36,449 nt of DNA from Xylanibacter rarus (GCF_001275135.1 NZ_LFQU01000029.1:1-36449); one strand, 5' to 3'. Numbered from the stretch's first letter, positions 1 through 9,877 are shown. Notes: generated by a model not told the origin, from the sequence alone. Made by a program: numbers and translations.

Positions 1-605
1 AGTTTGTGGCCGGATAATATTGGCACTGAAAATTTTTCCGGGTCACACTTTTAAAGTTATATTGGTTGCCGGCAGTAAAAAATCCGTTGCTCTGAAATTA
101 CCATTAAATATTTACAGTCTCAGTTTCTGTTCAGACTCGCAGGAGATATGAATGTCTAAGCAAAATTTATTGCTGCTTGCTGAAAATATCTATTTTATGT
201 TTCCGGTGTCAGTTCTTCACTTTTTTGTTTCTCGGCAACATTGGCATGGTATGCTCGCTTTGACTTCCATGCTTAATGGGGTTAATTAGTGTAAATATCA
301 AGCTGTAGCGAGGTGTTCTATTTGTCTTGTGTTTATTGATATTTTACGGCTGGCATGTATAAATGATATAAAATAGCCTCTATTTATAATAATGTGTAAT
401 TATTTGTTTTGAATTTTATTAATTAACTTTTATAAGCATGTCATAAATTTAAGTTTTTTAGACATATTTTTATGTAGTCCTATGCAAGGCTTTGCTATTT
501 TTGCAACAAGCTTTAAATCTATATGAAAAATCCGTTTTAACGGATAAACTGCTTGAATAATCTTTATTATAAATAAATTATTAACCTTAAGAAACAATAA
601 CTGCA
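1..605. other. Intergenic leader upstream of the SusC gene, no gene seen
   Basis: This AT-rich stretch holds no coding region I can support on either strand. No tail of an upstream gene is recognisable at the left edge. The last 110 bases probably form the promoter and untranslated leader of the SusC gene. A sensor or sigma/anti-sigma regulator of the locus, if there is one, must lie to the left of the window. Confidence 0.5.
496..503 (+). promoter_or_regulatory. Candidate Bacteroidetes -7 element for the SusC/SusD operon
   Basis: TATTTTTG fits the Bacteroidetes -7 consensus TAnnTTTG. It would start transcription near 510 and leave a leader of about 95 nt before the SusC start. The region 19-20 bp upstream has no clear TTTG, so the -33 part is weak and the call rests on one element. 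Confidence 0.4.
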
Positions 606-3600
606 ATGAAAAAAACAATTCAAAAAGATGCTTTTTTCAAAAGGCATGAATGGTGGCGTAGCAGTAACCGCATGCTGCTGGTCTCTGGGTTGTCTGTTCT
701 TATGCTTAGTGGAGCCGTTGTATCTCCGCCTATGGCAAATGCCGGTAATTCTGTCATTGAGCAGACCAAAAACTCGGTTAACAAGAAAAAAATTAGCGGA
801 ACAGTGATTGATGAGATGGGCATGCCGATGATCGGAGTGACGGTTCGTGTGCAAGGCACGTCGTCAGGTTATGCTACTGATCTTGAAGGCCGCTTTACAC
901 TTGACGTGCCGGAGAATGCCACTCTCGTTTTCTCTTATATAGGTTATGAAGACTACATGTTGAAGGTTGATTCGCGCAATGCCTACACCGTGAAGATGCA
1001 GACCGAGAACGAGGCACTCGATGAAGTGGTGGTGATAGGTTACCAGACCATCAAGCGCAGAGACCTCACAGGTTCTGTAGCTTCTGTAACAGGCGACGCC
1101 ATCGCTTCTATGCCGGTTTCTAACATTGCACAGGCCATGCAGGGCAAACTGCCGGGCGTAAATATTACTTCACAGGACGGACGTCCTGATGCTTCGGTGT
1201 CTATTCGTGTGCGTGGTGGCGGTTCTATATCTCAAAGCAACGATCCGCTTATTCTTGTAGACGGTATTACTGTAAAGTCGCTCGACGACATTCCGTCAGA
1301 TCAGGTTGAGAGCATTGACGTGTTGAAGGATGCCTCTTCTACCGCCATCTATGGTGCGCGCGGAGCTAACGGCGTTATCCTTGTGACCACAAAAGGTGCA
1401 AAGGAGGGTAAGGTGTCTGTGTCTTACAACGGATATGTAAAGTTTAATACTCCTACAAAATATCTTGAAACGCTTAATCCTTACGACTATCTGTCGTTCG
1501 TATGGGCAAATGCTGCCGCAAGCGGTGATGCCTACAGAGTTCCGTTCGAGAAACTTTATGGCATAGGCGAATATGCCGGAAACAATGCCGGAGGAATAGA
1601 GAGCTATCGCAATGTCTCTCATTATGACATACAGAAAGACGTATATAACAGCTCGTTCTCTCACAACCATGACCTTACGCTGACTGGAGGAACAGACAAA
1701 ACCAAGGTGCTGTTCTCTGCAAGCTATATGGATGAGGAAGGAATGAAGATAAACTCTTTCGCACGCCGTGCAAGTTTCTCATTTAAGGTAAATCAGAAAC
1801 TTGGTAAGAACGTAGACATCAATCTCGATGCAAGATACTCGGATAAGCGTACCATGGGAGACGAGAAGACCACTAACGGTTCTGGCTCGCTTCTGTCATC
1901 ATCTTACCGCTTCCGTCCTATCGCCACAGGCAATATCCTTGGTGACCTGAACGCCTTGCGCGAGGGCAACATGGAGATGTATGGCCGAAACTCACAGTGG
2001 GATACTTACAGCCCTGTTGCACGCATCGGCGACTATGAGCCTCTGTATATAAAGCAGCGTCTTCGCGGAACATTGTCTCTTAACTGGCGTATCATAGAAG
2101 GTCTTACTTATCACACAGACCTTTCTTATAATAAGAAATGGGAAGAAGACAAAATATGGGGTGGTGCAATATTCAACAACTACCTGAACGATGCTACCGG
2201 CGAGAAACTTTATGCCGGTAATGTGGAATGGAGAAAAGGCAGCAGCTGGGGACTCCGTTGGACAAACACTATGAGCTACGATTTCAAGTTCTTGCCGCAG
2301 GAACATAAACTTAACATCCTGCTCGGTCATGAGGTTACTGATTCAGGAGGCGATGAAATAGAAATCGACGCAAGTCACTTCCCGTCAAACTTCAGCAAGG
2401 ACAATGCTTTTGCCATGATAAACCAATATGACAAGGCTGCCGGAACAAGCAAGTTCTTCTCAAGTGTAGAAGTGCCTGAGCGCATACTGTCTTTCTTCGG
2501 CCGTGCAAACTATACGCTTTTGGACCGTTATCTGTTCACGCTGACATTCCGTGCCGACGGCTCTTCTAAGTTCTCTCCCGATCACCGTTGGGGCTACTTC
2601 CCGGCAGCAGCTATCGGCTGGCGTCTGTCAGAAGAGCCTTTCATGAGAGGCACACGCGAGTGGCTCGACAATCTTAAGCTGCGTTTCTCTTACGGTAGTG
2701 TTGGTAACGACGGCATCAACTCTGATTTGTGGCTGCAGACATGGACTTCAGAAACCGACCTGAGATGGCAGTATAATCTTGGAAAGAAATATTTCTCTTC
2801 TTATGACCTGTCGTCTACTGAGATGGCCAACAAAGACCTGAAGTGGGAAACAACGATAACACGCAACATCGGTATCGACTTCGGTTTCTTCAACAGCCGT
2901 CTGTGGGGTTCTCTCGATCTGTACTGGAATACGACAAAAGACCTCCTTATGCTGACATCACTGCCGGGAATAACAGGATTTACGGCTACATACGACAACA
3001 TCGGTCAGACCAGCAACAAGGGTATAGAATTGTCTCTCTCAGGAGTTGTCTATAAGGATAAAGACTGGAACATCACTGCTGGTATGAACATCAACTTCAA
3101 CAAGGGCAATGTCGACAAACTTGCTGAGAACGTAACAGGACTTTACAGTTCGCAGTGGTGCGGAAGCAGCACATTCCCTGGCAACGATTATATCCTGCAG
3201 GAAGGCAGTCCGGTTGGTCTTGTCAGAGGATACATCTATGAAGGCTTCTACACACCCGAAGACTTCAACTATGTCAACGGTCAGTATGTTCTTAAAGAGG
3301 GTGTTGCCGACCTCGGCTCGTTTATCAACCCTGTACACGGCATCGACCGTCCGGCAGGACAGAACGCTTATCCAGGTCTGCCTAAATACCGCGACATAGA
3401 CAACAGCGGCGTTATTGATGAGGCCGACGTTGTTGTAATCGGCGACATGAATCCTGTTCATACTGGTGGTTTCAACATCAACGCCACATATAAGAATTTC
3501 GACTTTGGAATGTACTTCAACTGGAGTTACGGAAACGACATATACAATGTAAACAAAGTGGCTTCAATGTACTGTGCAAAAGAAGGCGGTGCTTATGAGA

Positions 3601-4022
3601 ACAAGCTCTCGTTCGTAAACGGATGCTATAAAATATATGATATTGTAGACGGACAGCTGGTACATCTTACAACTCCCGAGCAGCTTAATGCTGCCAACGC
3701 AAACTCAACGTTGCCTCTGTGCTACAGCGAAAACGGAACTACATCAACGCTTGCTATCGAAGACGGTTCTTATCTGCGCCTCAACACTCTGACCTTAGGC
3801 TATTCTCTTCCGCAGAATCTGTTGCGCAAGGTTGGCATCAGCAAGCTCCGCTTCTATGGAACAGTATATAACCTGTTCACCCTCACCGGCTATTCAGGTC
3901 TTGACCCGGAGGTGAGCGCAGACACAGCTCATAATAACGCAAAATATCCTACTACGGGACTTGACTGGGGAACATATCCTCGTGCACGCTCGTTTGTAGT
4001 TGGTTTAAATCTTACATTCTGA
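606..4022 (+). CDS. SusC/RagA-family TonB-dependent outer-membrane transporter
   Basis: This is an outer-membrane beta-barrel that imports oligosaccharides with its SusD partner, driven by TonB. The 1138-residue product has an N-terminal signal (hydrophobic core about residues 23-38, cleavage likely after Ala46). A carboxypeptidase-regulatory-like beta-sandwich follows at about 62-131. A TonB-box-like stretch (EALDEVVVIGY, about 136-146) comes next, then the plug domain (LPGVNI, VRGGGSI and LVDG are typical SusC strings, about 150-260). The remainder is the barrel, which ends in the aromatic beta-signal VGLNLTF. Length and domain order are normal for SusC without an N-terminal STN domain, so no direct anti-sigma signalling domain is present. 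The ATG at 606 is chosen because it gives the complete signal peptide. The SusD gene starts 19 bp downstream, which implies co-transcription. The transported glycan cannot be read from the sequence. Confidence 0.95.
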   Translation: MKKTIQKDAFFKRHEWWRSSNRMLLVSGLSVLMLSGAVVSPPMANAGNSVIEQTKNSVNKKKISGTVIDEMGMPMIGVTVRVQGTSSGYATDLEGRFTLDVPENATLVFSYIGYEDYMLKVDSRNAYTVKMQTENEALDEVVVIGYQTIKRRDLTGSVASVTGDAIASMPVSNIAQAMQGKLPGVNITSQDGRPDASVSIRVRGGGSISQSNDPLILVDGITVKSLDDIPSDQVESIDVLKDASSTAIYGARGANGVILVTTKGAKEGKVSVSYNGYVKFNTPTKYLETLNPYDYLSFVWANAAASGDAYRVPFEKLYGIGEYAGNNAGGIESYRNVSHYDIQKDVYNSSFSHNHDLTLTGGTDKTKVLFSASYMDEEGMKINSFARRASFSFKVNQKLGKNVDINLDARYSDKRTMGDEKTTNGSGSLLSSSYRFRPIATGNILGDLNALREGNMEMYGRNSQWDTYSPVARIGDYEPLYIKQRLRGTLSLNWRIIEGLTYHTDLSYNKKWEEDKIWGGAIFNNYLNDATGEKLYAGNVEWRKGSSWGLRWTNTMSYDFKFLPQEHKLNILLGHEVTDSGGDEIEIDASHFPSNFSKDNAFAMINQYDKAAGTSKFFSSVEVPERILSFFGRANYTLLDRYLFTLTFRADGSSKFSPDHRWGYFPAAAIGWRLSEEPFMRGTREWLDNLKLRFSYGSVGNDGINSDLWLQTWTSETDLRWQYNLGKKYFSSYDLSSTEMANKDLKWETTITRNIGIDFGFFNSRLWGSLDLYWNTTKDLLMLTSLPGITGFTATYDNIGQTSNKGIELSLSGVVYKDKDWNITAGMNINFNKGNVDKLAENVTGLYSSQWCGSSTFPGNDYILQEGSPVGLVRGYIYEGFYTPEDFNYVNGQYVLKEGVADLGSFINPVHGIDRPAGQNAYPGLPKYRDIDNSGVIDEADVVVIGDMNPVHTGGFNINATYKNFDFGMYFNWSYGNDIYNVNKVASMYCAKEGGAYENKLSFVNGCYKIYDIVDGQLVHLTTPEQLNAANANSTLPLCYSENGTTSTLAIEDGSYLRLNTLTLGYSLPQNLLRKVGISKLRFYGTVYNLFTLTGYSGLDPEVSADTAHNNAKYPTTGLDWGTYPRARSFVVGLNLTF

Positions 4023-4041
4023 TAAAATAAAAACAATAATC

Positions 4042-6085
4042 ATGAAAAAAACTAGCTATATATATATCAGCTTTGGCGCTGAGCCTTTCGTTTGTGCAGT
4101 GCAGTGATTATCTTGACACTTCATCGCCAGAGAATGCTGACGGCGGATTTGTGACATCTTCTACAACGGAGACATTTAAGGTATTGTCGTGGTGCTATGC
4201 CGAATATCGCCAGAACTGTATTATGGGAGCTTATCGCTGGAACGACCCGATAGGTTCTGACTCTGAGACATATCCCGAGAGCGGATCTCTCAACAACTCT
4301 AACGCAAGGCTTCAGCCGGAGCAGTTGAGCATCGGTGCCGGCAACAGCGGATTTAACGGTCTGTACACAATCATTGCCCGCACTTCAGAACTGCTCTCTC
4401 TTCTCGACACAAAGCAGGCATTTATAGATGCACGTGAGAAGGGGCAGGTAAACGACTGGACACATCTCTACGGTGAAGCTCTTACGATGAAGGCATTCTG
4501 CTATTTTGAACTTGTAAAGCATTATGGAGATGTGCCTTACGGATATGAGAATACAGCCGCCACTGATTATGAGCTTAATTCCCGTTTTGATATTTACGAT
4601 AACGTGATAAGCATGCTAAAGGAAGCAGCTCCGCTGATGTATAAGCTGGGTGAAGGCAGCATAACAGCAGAGCGCTTCTCTCGCGGATTTGCTGAGGCTC
4701 TTTGCGGTATGGCAGCCCTTTATTCTGCAGGTTGGCAGACCGTGCGCACGGATGTTCCCGGACTCTATGGCGATGTTCAGCTCGAAACCAAGGGCAAGGA
4801 GGAGTATAAGAGTATTTATGCACGCCGCACCGATTATCTCGACTATTACAAAATTGCCGAGTATTATCTTGATGAAGCTGTAAAGAACCGTGGAACGGCA
4901 ACTCTTGTAACTGTTGACGACCGCGGATATGCCAACAATCCGTTCCAGCGTCATTTCCAGTATGCTCACGACCTGCAGATAAGTCCTGAATCAATATTTG
5001 AGGTAGGCAACATTCAAGGCGGACAGAGCGGCCAGACCACTTCGAGCGAATATCCTTATGCTTTCGGCCGTCCGTCTAACGGCGGTTCTAACCAGGCAGC
5101 TCCGTGTAAGTCGTTTGCAGCTCTGCGAGTTATCCCAACATTCTATTACGGTGAGTTTGAAGAAGGCGACAAGCGCCGTGACGCAAGCGTTACTGTTACC
5201 GGCAGCAATGGCGACGGCAACGAGGCCATGTTGCGCTTCACTCCAGGAAACAAGCTCGACGGCGGTATCGCCATCAACAAGTGGGACGAAAACAGAATGA
5301 ATCCTCCGTACACCACATCACAGCGTATGTCGGGCATCAACTGGCCTGTGCTCCGCTTGGCCGACCTGCTGCTTATGCAGGCTGAGGTTAAGGCAGAACT
5401 TGGCAAGGACGGTGAGGCCCTGGCTATTGTCAACGACATACGCCGCCGTGCGTTCGGCGACGACAGTCATGCCATATCTGCTTCGGGCGAGGCTCTCAAA
5501 GAGGCCATCATGCAGGAGCGCAAGCTCGAGCTGCTCGGCGAAGGCACACGCCGCTGGGACCTTATACGCTCAGGAAAATTTGTCGAGAGAGCTCTTGCCG
5601 TGCGTGCCGAAATGACTGAAATGGTGAACGACCTTCAGACAAAGGGATATCATGAGTTCAGCAACGGCAACGTTATATCAAACTATATTTGGGTGAAGAA
5701 GGTGCATCTGGATTCGCCTCTGACATACGATGCCGACAAGTCAAATCCTGCTTTGTATCCCGGATGGCGCGGACAGTTTGATTACAGAACAACCGACGTG
5801 GCCGACAAGGTGGTCGGCACAGACAACAACCTTGCTATAAAGGGACTCTTCGAATACATCGATCCGAACGGCGCTGAAGCCAAGGCACTCGAGGCCGACG
5901 GATATACGAAGACCGACTGGGGAGCAACAATTGTGAAGTATGCTGATCATTATTGCAACAGCAACCTTCTGCCCGGAGTGGCTGCCGGGAACGTTCCTCC
6001 ACGTTACTATTGGCCTATGCCTTTCGAGGTGCTCAGCAAGTCGAAGGGTAAGATAACCAACGGTTATGGTCTTGCTCAGGAATAA
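4042..6085 (+). CDS. SusD/RagB-family glycan-binding lipoprotein, frameshifted in the signal peptide
   Basis: This surface lipoprotein caps the SusC barrel and binds its glycan. The body has normal SusD features: an N-terminal CSDYLDT start, helical repeats, the C-terminal block WPVLRLADLLLMQAEV, then RRWDLIRSGKF, and a YYWPMPFEVL terminus. The start is broken. The ATG at 4042, 19 bp after the SusC stop, opens a frame that ends in TGA at 4105-4107. The main reading frame is open only from about 4073. Removing one base from the A7 run at 4045-4051 restores a lipoprotein signal, MKKLAIYISALALSLSFVQC, with FVQC as lipobox. Adding one TA to the (TA)5 tract at 4057-4066 also restores a signal peptide. 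The corrected protein is about 680 residues. Sequencing error, phase variation or a true null allele cannot be told apart here. Confidence 0.9.
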
Positions 6086-6108
6086 TATGAATAGTTGATG
6101 TGTTTTGT

Positions 6109-6143
6109 GGGCCGGCGGAGAGATTATGTCTGCCGGCCCTTTT
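6109..6143 (+). terminator. Rho-independent terminator after the SusD gene
   Basis: GGGCCGGC at 6109-6116 pairs perfectly with GCCGGCCC at 6132-6139 and is followed by TTTT at 6140-6143. A few inner pairs can extend the stem. It lies 24 bp after the SusD stop and would separate much of the SusC/SusD transcript from the downstream glycosidase genes, giving more transporter than enzyme mRNA. Confidence 0.75.
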
Positions 6144-6243
6144 CTTGGCAGACAACCGGTTTAAGCCAGGTATTTACGATCTTGGCTTTGCAAGGTTTAT
6201 TTCTGATGAACTGTCAGGACATTTAAAATGCAATAGAATGATT

Positions 6244-7743
6244 ATGAAAAAGAATATGATGGCTTGTGTGCTGCTTGCTCTTGCCGGCGTGCTTATGCCT
6301 GTCGGCAGCAGTGCGTCAGACGGCTTTGCCGACGAGAGCCGTAACACGGTAAGGATACTTGAGGGCGACAACTCTGACCCTTCGATTGTGAGACACGGCG
6401 ATGCCTATTATCTCGTTCACTCCTCATTTGTGTACACTCCCGGACTTGTGGTGTATAAATCGTACGACCTGGTCAACTGGACTTACTGTTCGACGGCACT
6501 CAACCATTTTGCCGGAGATGTGTGGGCACCCGACATCGTTGTGCACAACGGGCGGTTCTATATCTACTTTCCGACGCTGAGCAGCCATGGAAAGACAAGT
6601 ATGGTTACATGGGCCGACAGTCCTGAAGGACCATGGAGCGAGCCTGTTGACCTGAATGTGGGCGGTATTGACCCGGAGCATGTTGTTGACGGCGACGGCA
6701 GGCGATGGCTGCTTATGAGTTCGGGCGACATGTATCCGCTGACGGCCGACGGATGTAAGATAAGCGGAAAGCCTGTCAGCGTGTATAAGGGCTGGCCTAT
6801 ACCAGAAGACTGGGATATAGAAAGTTTCTCGATGGAGGGACTCAACGTAAAAAAGGTGGGCGACTATTACTATATGTTTGCCGCAGAAGGCGGCACGGCA
6901 GGACCGCCTACCAGCCACATGGTTGTGGAGGCACGCAGCAAGAGCGTGTTTGGTCCATGGGAGAATGCGCCGTTTAACCCGTTGCTGCGCACGCTGTCGA
7001 GAGATGAGCGGTGGTGGAGCAAGGGGCATGGTTCTGTAGTAGACACCCCCGACGGCAGACTCTTCATGATATTCCATGCCTACGAGAACGGATTTCAGAC
7101 GCTCGGGCGTCAGACCCTGCTGCGCGAACTGGAGCTGAAGGACGGGTGGCTGAGGCTGAAGGACGGCGACATATCCTTGCCTTCGCCTGCTGTGAAAAAG
7201 GTGTGGGGCATTGGCGACTTTGTATGGCAGACATGCCGTGAGAACGACATAAGAGAACGTTTTGACATAAAGCCTGGCAAGATTGTCATGAAGTCTAAGG
7301 GCAAGTCGCCGGCAGAAGGCTCACCGCTATTGGCCCGCACAAGTGCCCATAAATATGAGATAGAGGCATGCCTGACGCTGAAGGGCGATGGGGCATCGGC
7401 CGGATTGGTGGCTTATTATGACGAACGCTTCCATTTTGGCTACGGATTTAGCCGTGACGGCCTGCTGCGCTATCGCCGCGGACAAGTAAGCAGGGCTGTC
7501 TCCAAGTGTAGCGAGGCATGCCGGACCGGACGGCTATGGCTGCGCATGCGCAGCGACCATGACGTGCTCTCTGCATGGTATAGCGCCGATGGCAAGACAT
7601 GGCATAAGTTTCCGTGGGGATTTGAGGTGTCGGGCGTGCATCATAATACGGTTTACGGATTTCTGTCTCTTCGCCCGGGACTATATGCCGGTGGCGACGG
7701 AGAGGTTGAGGTTACTGATTTTAAGCTGACCGTGACTGACTGA
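6244..7743 (+). CDS. Secreted glycoside hydrolase family 43 enzyme with a C-terminal beta-sandwich
   Basis: This is a five-bladed beta-propeller glycosidase of the kind that removes arabinose or xylose from plant polysaccharides. Of 499 residues, 1-25 form a signal peptide. GH43 catalytic positions are visible: Asp45 in SDPSIV (general base), Asp97 in WAPDIV (pKa modulator) and Glu198 in SMEGLN (general acid). His262 in KGHGSV is the conserved GH43 histidine near the active site. The C-terminal part, from about residue 330, resembles the GH43-associated concanavalin-like domain (GLVAYYDE, LRMRSD, WYSADGKTW). The ATG at 6244 is chosen because it starts the signal peptide; an in-frame ATG at 6238 is possible. 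It follows the SusC/SusD pair on the same strand and precedes a second glycosidase. Arabinofuranosidase or xylosidase activity is plausible, but the exact substrate is not decidable. Confidence 0.88.
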   Translation: MKKNMMACVLLALAGVLMPVGSSASDGFADESRNTVRILEGDNSDPSIVRHGDAYYLVHSSFVYTPGLVVYKSYDLVNWTYCSTALNHFAGDVWAPDIVVHNGRFYIYFPTLSSHGKTSMVTWADSPEGPWSEPVDLNVGGIDPEHVVDGDGRRWLLMSSGDMYPLTADGCKISGKPVSVYKGWPIPEDWDIESFSMEGLNVKKVGDYYYMFAAEGGTAGPPTSHMVVEARSKSVFGPWENAPFNPLLRTLSRDERWWSKGHGSVVDTPDGRLFMIFHAYENGFQTLGRQTLLRELELKDGWLRLKDGDISLPSPAVKKVWGIGDFVWQTCRENDIRERFDIKPGKIVMKSKGKSPAEGSPLLARTSAHKYEIEACLTLKGDGASAGLVAYYDERFHFGYGFSRDGLLRYRRGQVSRAVSKCSEACRTGRLWLRMRSDHDVLSAWYSADGKTWHKFPWGFEVSGVHHNTVYGFLSLRPGLYAGGDGEVEVTDFKLTVTD

Positions 7744-7790
7744 AAGGCGTGTGTGTTTAATGATTTTAATTACTGAATAATATCTTTTTT

Positions 7791-9395
7791 ATGAAGCGTT
7801 TTTGTTTAATCTTATTGTTGATTGCAGCCGTGGCATGCTCTGTGTCGGCCGCTGCAGTTGAGCGCTGGGGCAGATTTGAACTGGCGATGAAGGCCAAGAC
7901 ATCTGCCAATCCCTTTGACGTGGAGCTTACGGCAACATTCAGCGGACCTGACACAACGATGACCGTGAGCGGATTTTATGCCGGCAACGGTGTGTTCAAG
8001 GTGCGCTTTATGCCGAAGACTGTCGGCAAGTGGACTTATGTAACGCATAGCAGTCTGGAGGCTCTCGACTCTCAGCAGGGCAGCTTCGAGTGTGTAAGTC
8101 CTTCTGCCGACAATCATGGTCCTGTCGTGGTGGACGGCCGGTATGCCTTTAAGTATGCCGACGGCACCCGCTATTACCCCATCGGCACCACGGCATACGA
8201 CTGGATGCATGTGTCTGCCGATATGCAGAAGCTCACCGTGAAGTCGCTCTGCGAGGCTCGGTTCAACAAAATAAGGATGCTGCTCTTTGTGCAGAACTTT
8301 GATCCAGGCTATCCCGAGCCCGAACTTTTCCCCTTTGAGATAAAGAGTATAAAGAAGGACAAGTCTGGTAGGCCCATATATGAGTGGGACTACACACGCT
8401 TTAATCCTGCTTATTTTGACAATGTGGAGAAGTGTATCGACATGCTTGCTGAAATAGGTGTTGAGGCCGACCTGATATTGTTTCATCCTTACGACGACGG
8501 CCGCTGGAACTTCGACCGTATGCCGCAGGATGTCAATCTTCGCTATCTTCGCTATGTGGCTGCACGTGTCAGCTCTTTCCGCAATGTATGGTGGTCGCTG
8601 GCCAATGAGTATGATTTCTTCAGGCACTGGCAGCCGGAGGTGTGGGACGAGCTTACGCGCGAGATAGTGAAGCACGACCCTTATTCGCATCTCTGCTCTA
8701 TACACAGCCACACGGCAAAATACTATAAGTATTGGGAACCGGAGTACACCCATGCCAGCGTGCAGGACCAGGCACCGGTGGAGGGCTTCGGCCGTGCTGC
8801 CACGGTAAGGAATATATATAAGAAGCCCGTGATATTCGATGAGGTGTGCTATGAGGGCAATATGGACAACCGCTGGGGCAGCCTGAGCGGGCAGGAGATG
8901 CTCTACCGCATGTGGCAGGGCACTGTGGCCGGCACTTATGTTGGTCATGGCGAGTGCTATATGGATAGTCCTACTGACTATTCGCGCGACTTCCTTGCCA
9001 TTGGCGGAACGTTCCAGGGCGAGGCATGGAAGCGTATAAGCTTTATGCGCGACATCCTTGACGCCATGCCTAATCCGCTGATGCTGAGTGACAGCAGCTG
9101 GGACCCATATACTTCTACGGCCGGCGAAAACTATTACATAATATATCTCGGCAAGGAGATTAAGCCTCGCTGGACTTTCGAACTGCCTGTTAAGAACGGT
9201 GTGTATCCGCGTCTTAAGGAGGGCGTAAGAATGAAGGTTGAGATTATTGACACATGGAATATGACCGTAACCGAATGTCCGCAGGTGTTTGAAACAACTG
9301 CTCCCGTTGGCGACCGTGTCTACGACAAGAAACACGGCAGCGTGCGTCTTCCCGATGCTCCGTATCTTATGCTGCGCATAACGGCTGCAGAATAG
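7791..9395 (+). CDS. Secreted clan GH-A glycosidase with DUF5060 and DUF4038-type domains
   Basis: The 534-residue product begins with a signal peptide (about residues 1-20). A Cys at 16 in AVAC could be a weak lipobox, so secreted versus lipoprotein is open. An immunoglobulin-like DUF5060-type domain (about 24-110; VSGFYAGNGVFKVRFMP, GKWTY) precedes a TIM barrel of the DUF4038 / GH140-like kind. Two glutamates sit where clan GH-A catalytic residues fall: Glu273 in SLANEYDFF (acid/base) and Glu351 in IFDEVCYEG (nucleophile). A small C-terminal beta domain finishes the protein. It starts 47 bp after the GH43 gene on the same strand, so the two are probably co-transcribed and act on the same glycan. 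The family includes apiosidase-like and other enzymes, so no specific activity is assigned. Confidence 0.82.
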   Translation: MKRFCLILLLIAAVACSVSAAAVERWGRFELAMKAKTSANPFDVELTATFSGPDTTMTVSGFYAGNGVFKVRFMPKTVGKWTYVTHSSLEALDSQQGSFECVSPSADNHGPVVVDGRYAFKYADGTRYYPIGTTAYDWMHVSADMQKLTVKSLCEARFNKIRMLLFVQNFDPGYPEPELFPFEIKSIKKDKSGRPIYEWDYTRFNPAYFDNVEKCIDMLAEIGVEADLILFHPYDDGRWNFDRMPQDVNLRYLRYVAARVSSFRNVWWSLANEYDFFRHWQPEVWDELTREIVKHDPYSHLCSIHSHTAKYYKYWEPEYTHASVQDQAPVEGFGRAATVRNIYKKPVIFDEVCYEGNMDNRWGSLSGQEMLYRMWQGTVAGTYVGHGECYMDSPTDYSRDFLAIGGTFQGEAWKRISFMRDILDAMPNPLMLSDSSWDPYTSTAGENYYIIYLGKEIKPRWTFELPVKNGVYPRLKEGVRMKVEIIDTWNMTVTECPQVFETTAPVGDRVYDKKHGSVRLPDAPYLMLRITAAE

Positions 9396-9452
9396 TGCCG
9401 GTTGCGTGATTTGCTGTTGGTGTACAGTATATATCTTGTGTCTGTAGAATTG

Positions 9453-9657
9453 TTATAACCCAAATCTGTTATTATGATTCGGTCTGTATTTTTGCTTTAT
9501 ATTGAGTGGATTTTTGTTAGCTTTTATCGTAGACATAGCGGGCTATGTCAAGAAAAAGCTAACAAAAAGACGACAATAGAAACAAAAAGACGGGCTGAAA
9601 GCATGAATGCACAAAATAGATAAGGCTATGTGCGGTCTAATGGTAGATTTGGGTTTA
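9453..9657 (-). repeat. Dispersed ~200-bp element with terminal inverted repeats, copy R1
   Basis: Read on the minus strand, this element starts TTAAACCCAAATCT and ends with the inverted form AGATTTGGGTT. It carries the core CTCAATATAAAGCAAAAATA, and then GACCGAAT. It aligns along its whole length with 25626-25830 and more loosely with 15109-15302 and 28665-28803. It has no coding capacity. This copy contains a strong inner hairpin listed separately. The layout fits a small non-autonomous mobile element or an RNA-forming repeat. No target-site duplication was identified. Confidence 0.75.
9511..9568. repeat. Long imperfect hairpin inside repeat copy R1
   Basis: TTTTTGTTAGCTTTT at 9511-9525 is the perfect inverse complement of 9554-9568 (15 bp). 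Inside it GACATAGC at 9532-9539 pairs with GCTATGTC at 9542-9549. It lies about 115 bp after the last glycosidase gene and could also act as a transcript end for that operon. The other copies of the family do not keep this stem well, so it is specific to this copy. Confidence 0.7.
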
Positions 9658-9663
9658 ACAAAA

Positions 9664-9850
9664 ACTCATCACTCGTCACATTCGTGCGTATGTGGCTGAT
9701 TTTCAGAAGAATACCGCGTGATGAGTTGCAGTCTGAACTCATCACGCGCAGGAATCGGTCATGAGGGCGTGACGAGTTGGAAAATCAACTCGTCACCGCG
9801 TAATTGCCTGATATTCAGTTTTCTACATTGTGATGTGACGAGTGATGAGT
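9664..9850. repeat. Multi-hairpin palindromic element, copy E1
   Basis: Perfect 17-bp terminal inverted repeats (ACTCATCACTCGTCACA at 9664-9680, its complement at 9834-9850) enclose two further hairpins. The first pairs 9715-9727 with 9736-9748 (13 bp, loop of 8). The second pairs 9769-9779 with 9786-9796 (11 bp, loop of 6). Both inner stems use the same GTGAYGAGTT / AACTCRTCAC motif as the termini. A second copy with the same plan lies at 28258-28480. There is no open reading frame of note. It starts just after repeat R1 and ends 27 bp before a 22-bp-unit array. Confidence 0.85.
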
Positions 9851-9877
9851 TACTGTAAAAAACTTTTTAGTTGTGTG

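Noticed and set aside
4073-4075. TTG at 4073 as the true SusD start
   Set aside because: It would give a signal peptide without its basic N-terminus and ignores the well-placed ATG-lysine start at 4042, 19 bp after the SusC stop.
7812-9335. 507-codon open frame antisense to the DUF4038 glycosidase gene
   Set aside because: It is a shadow of the real gene, whose signal peptide and catalytic motifs are clear. Long antisense frames also occur over the pepD, DUF349 and tnaA genes for the same compositional reason.
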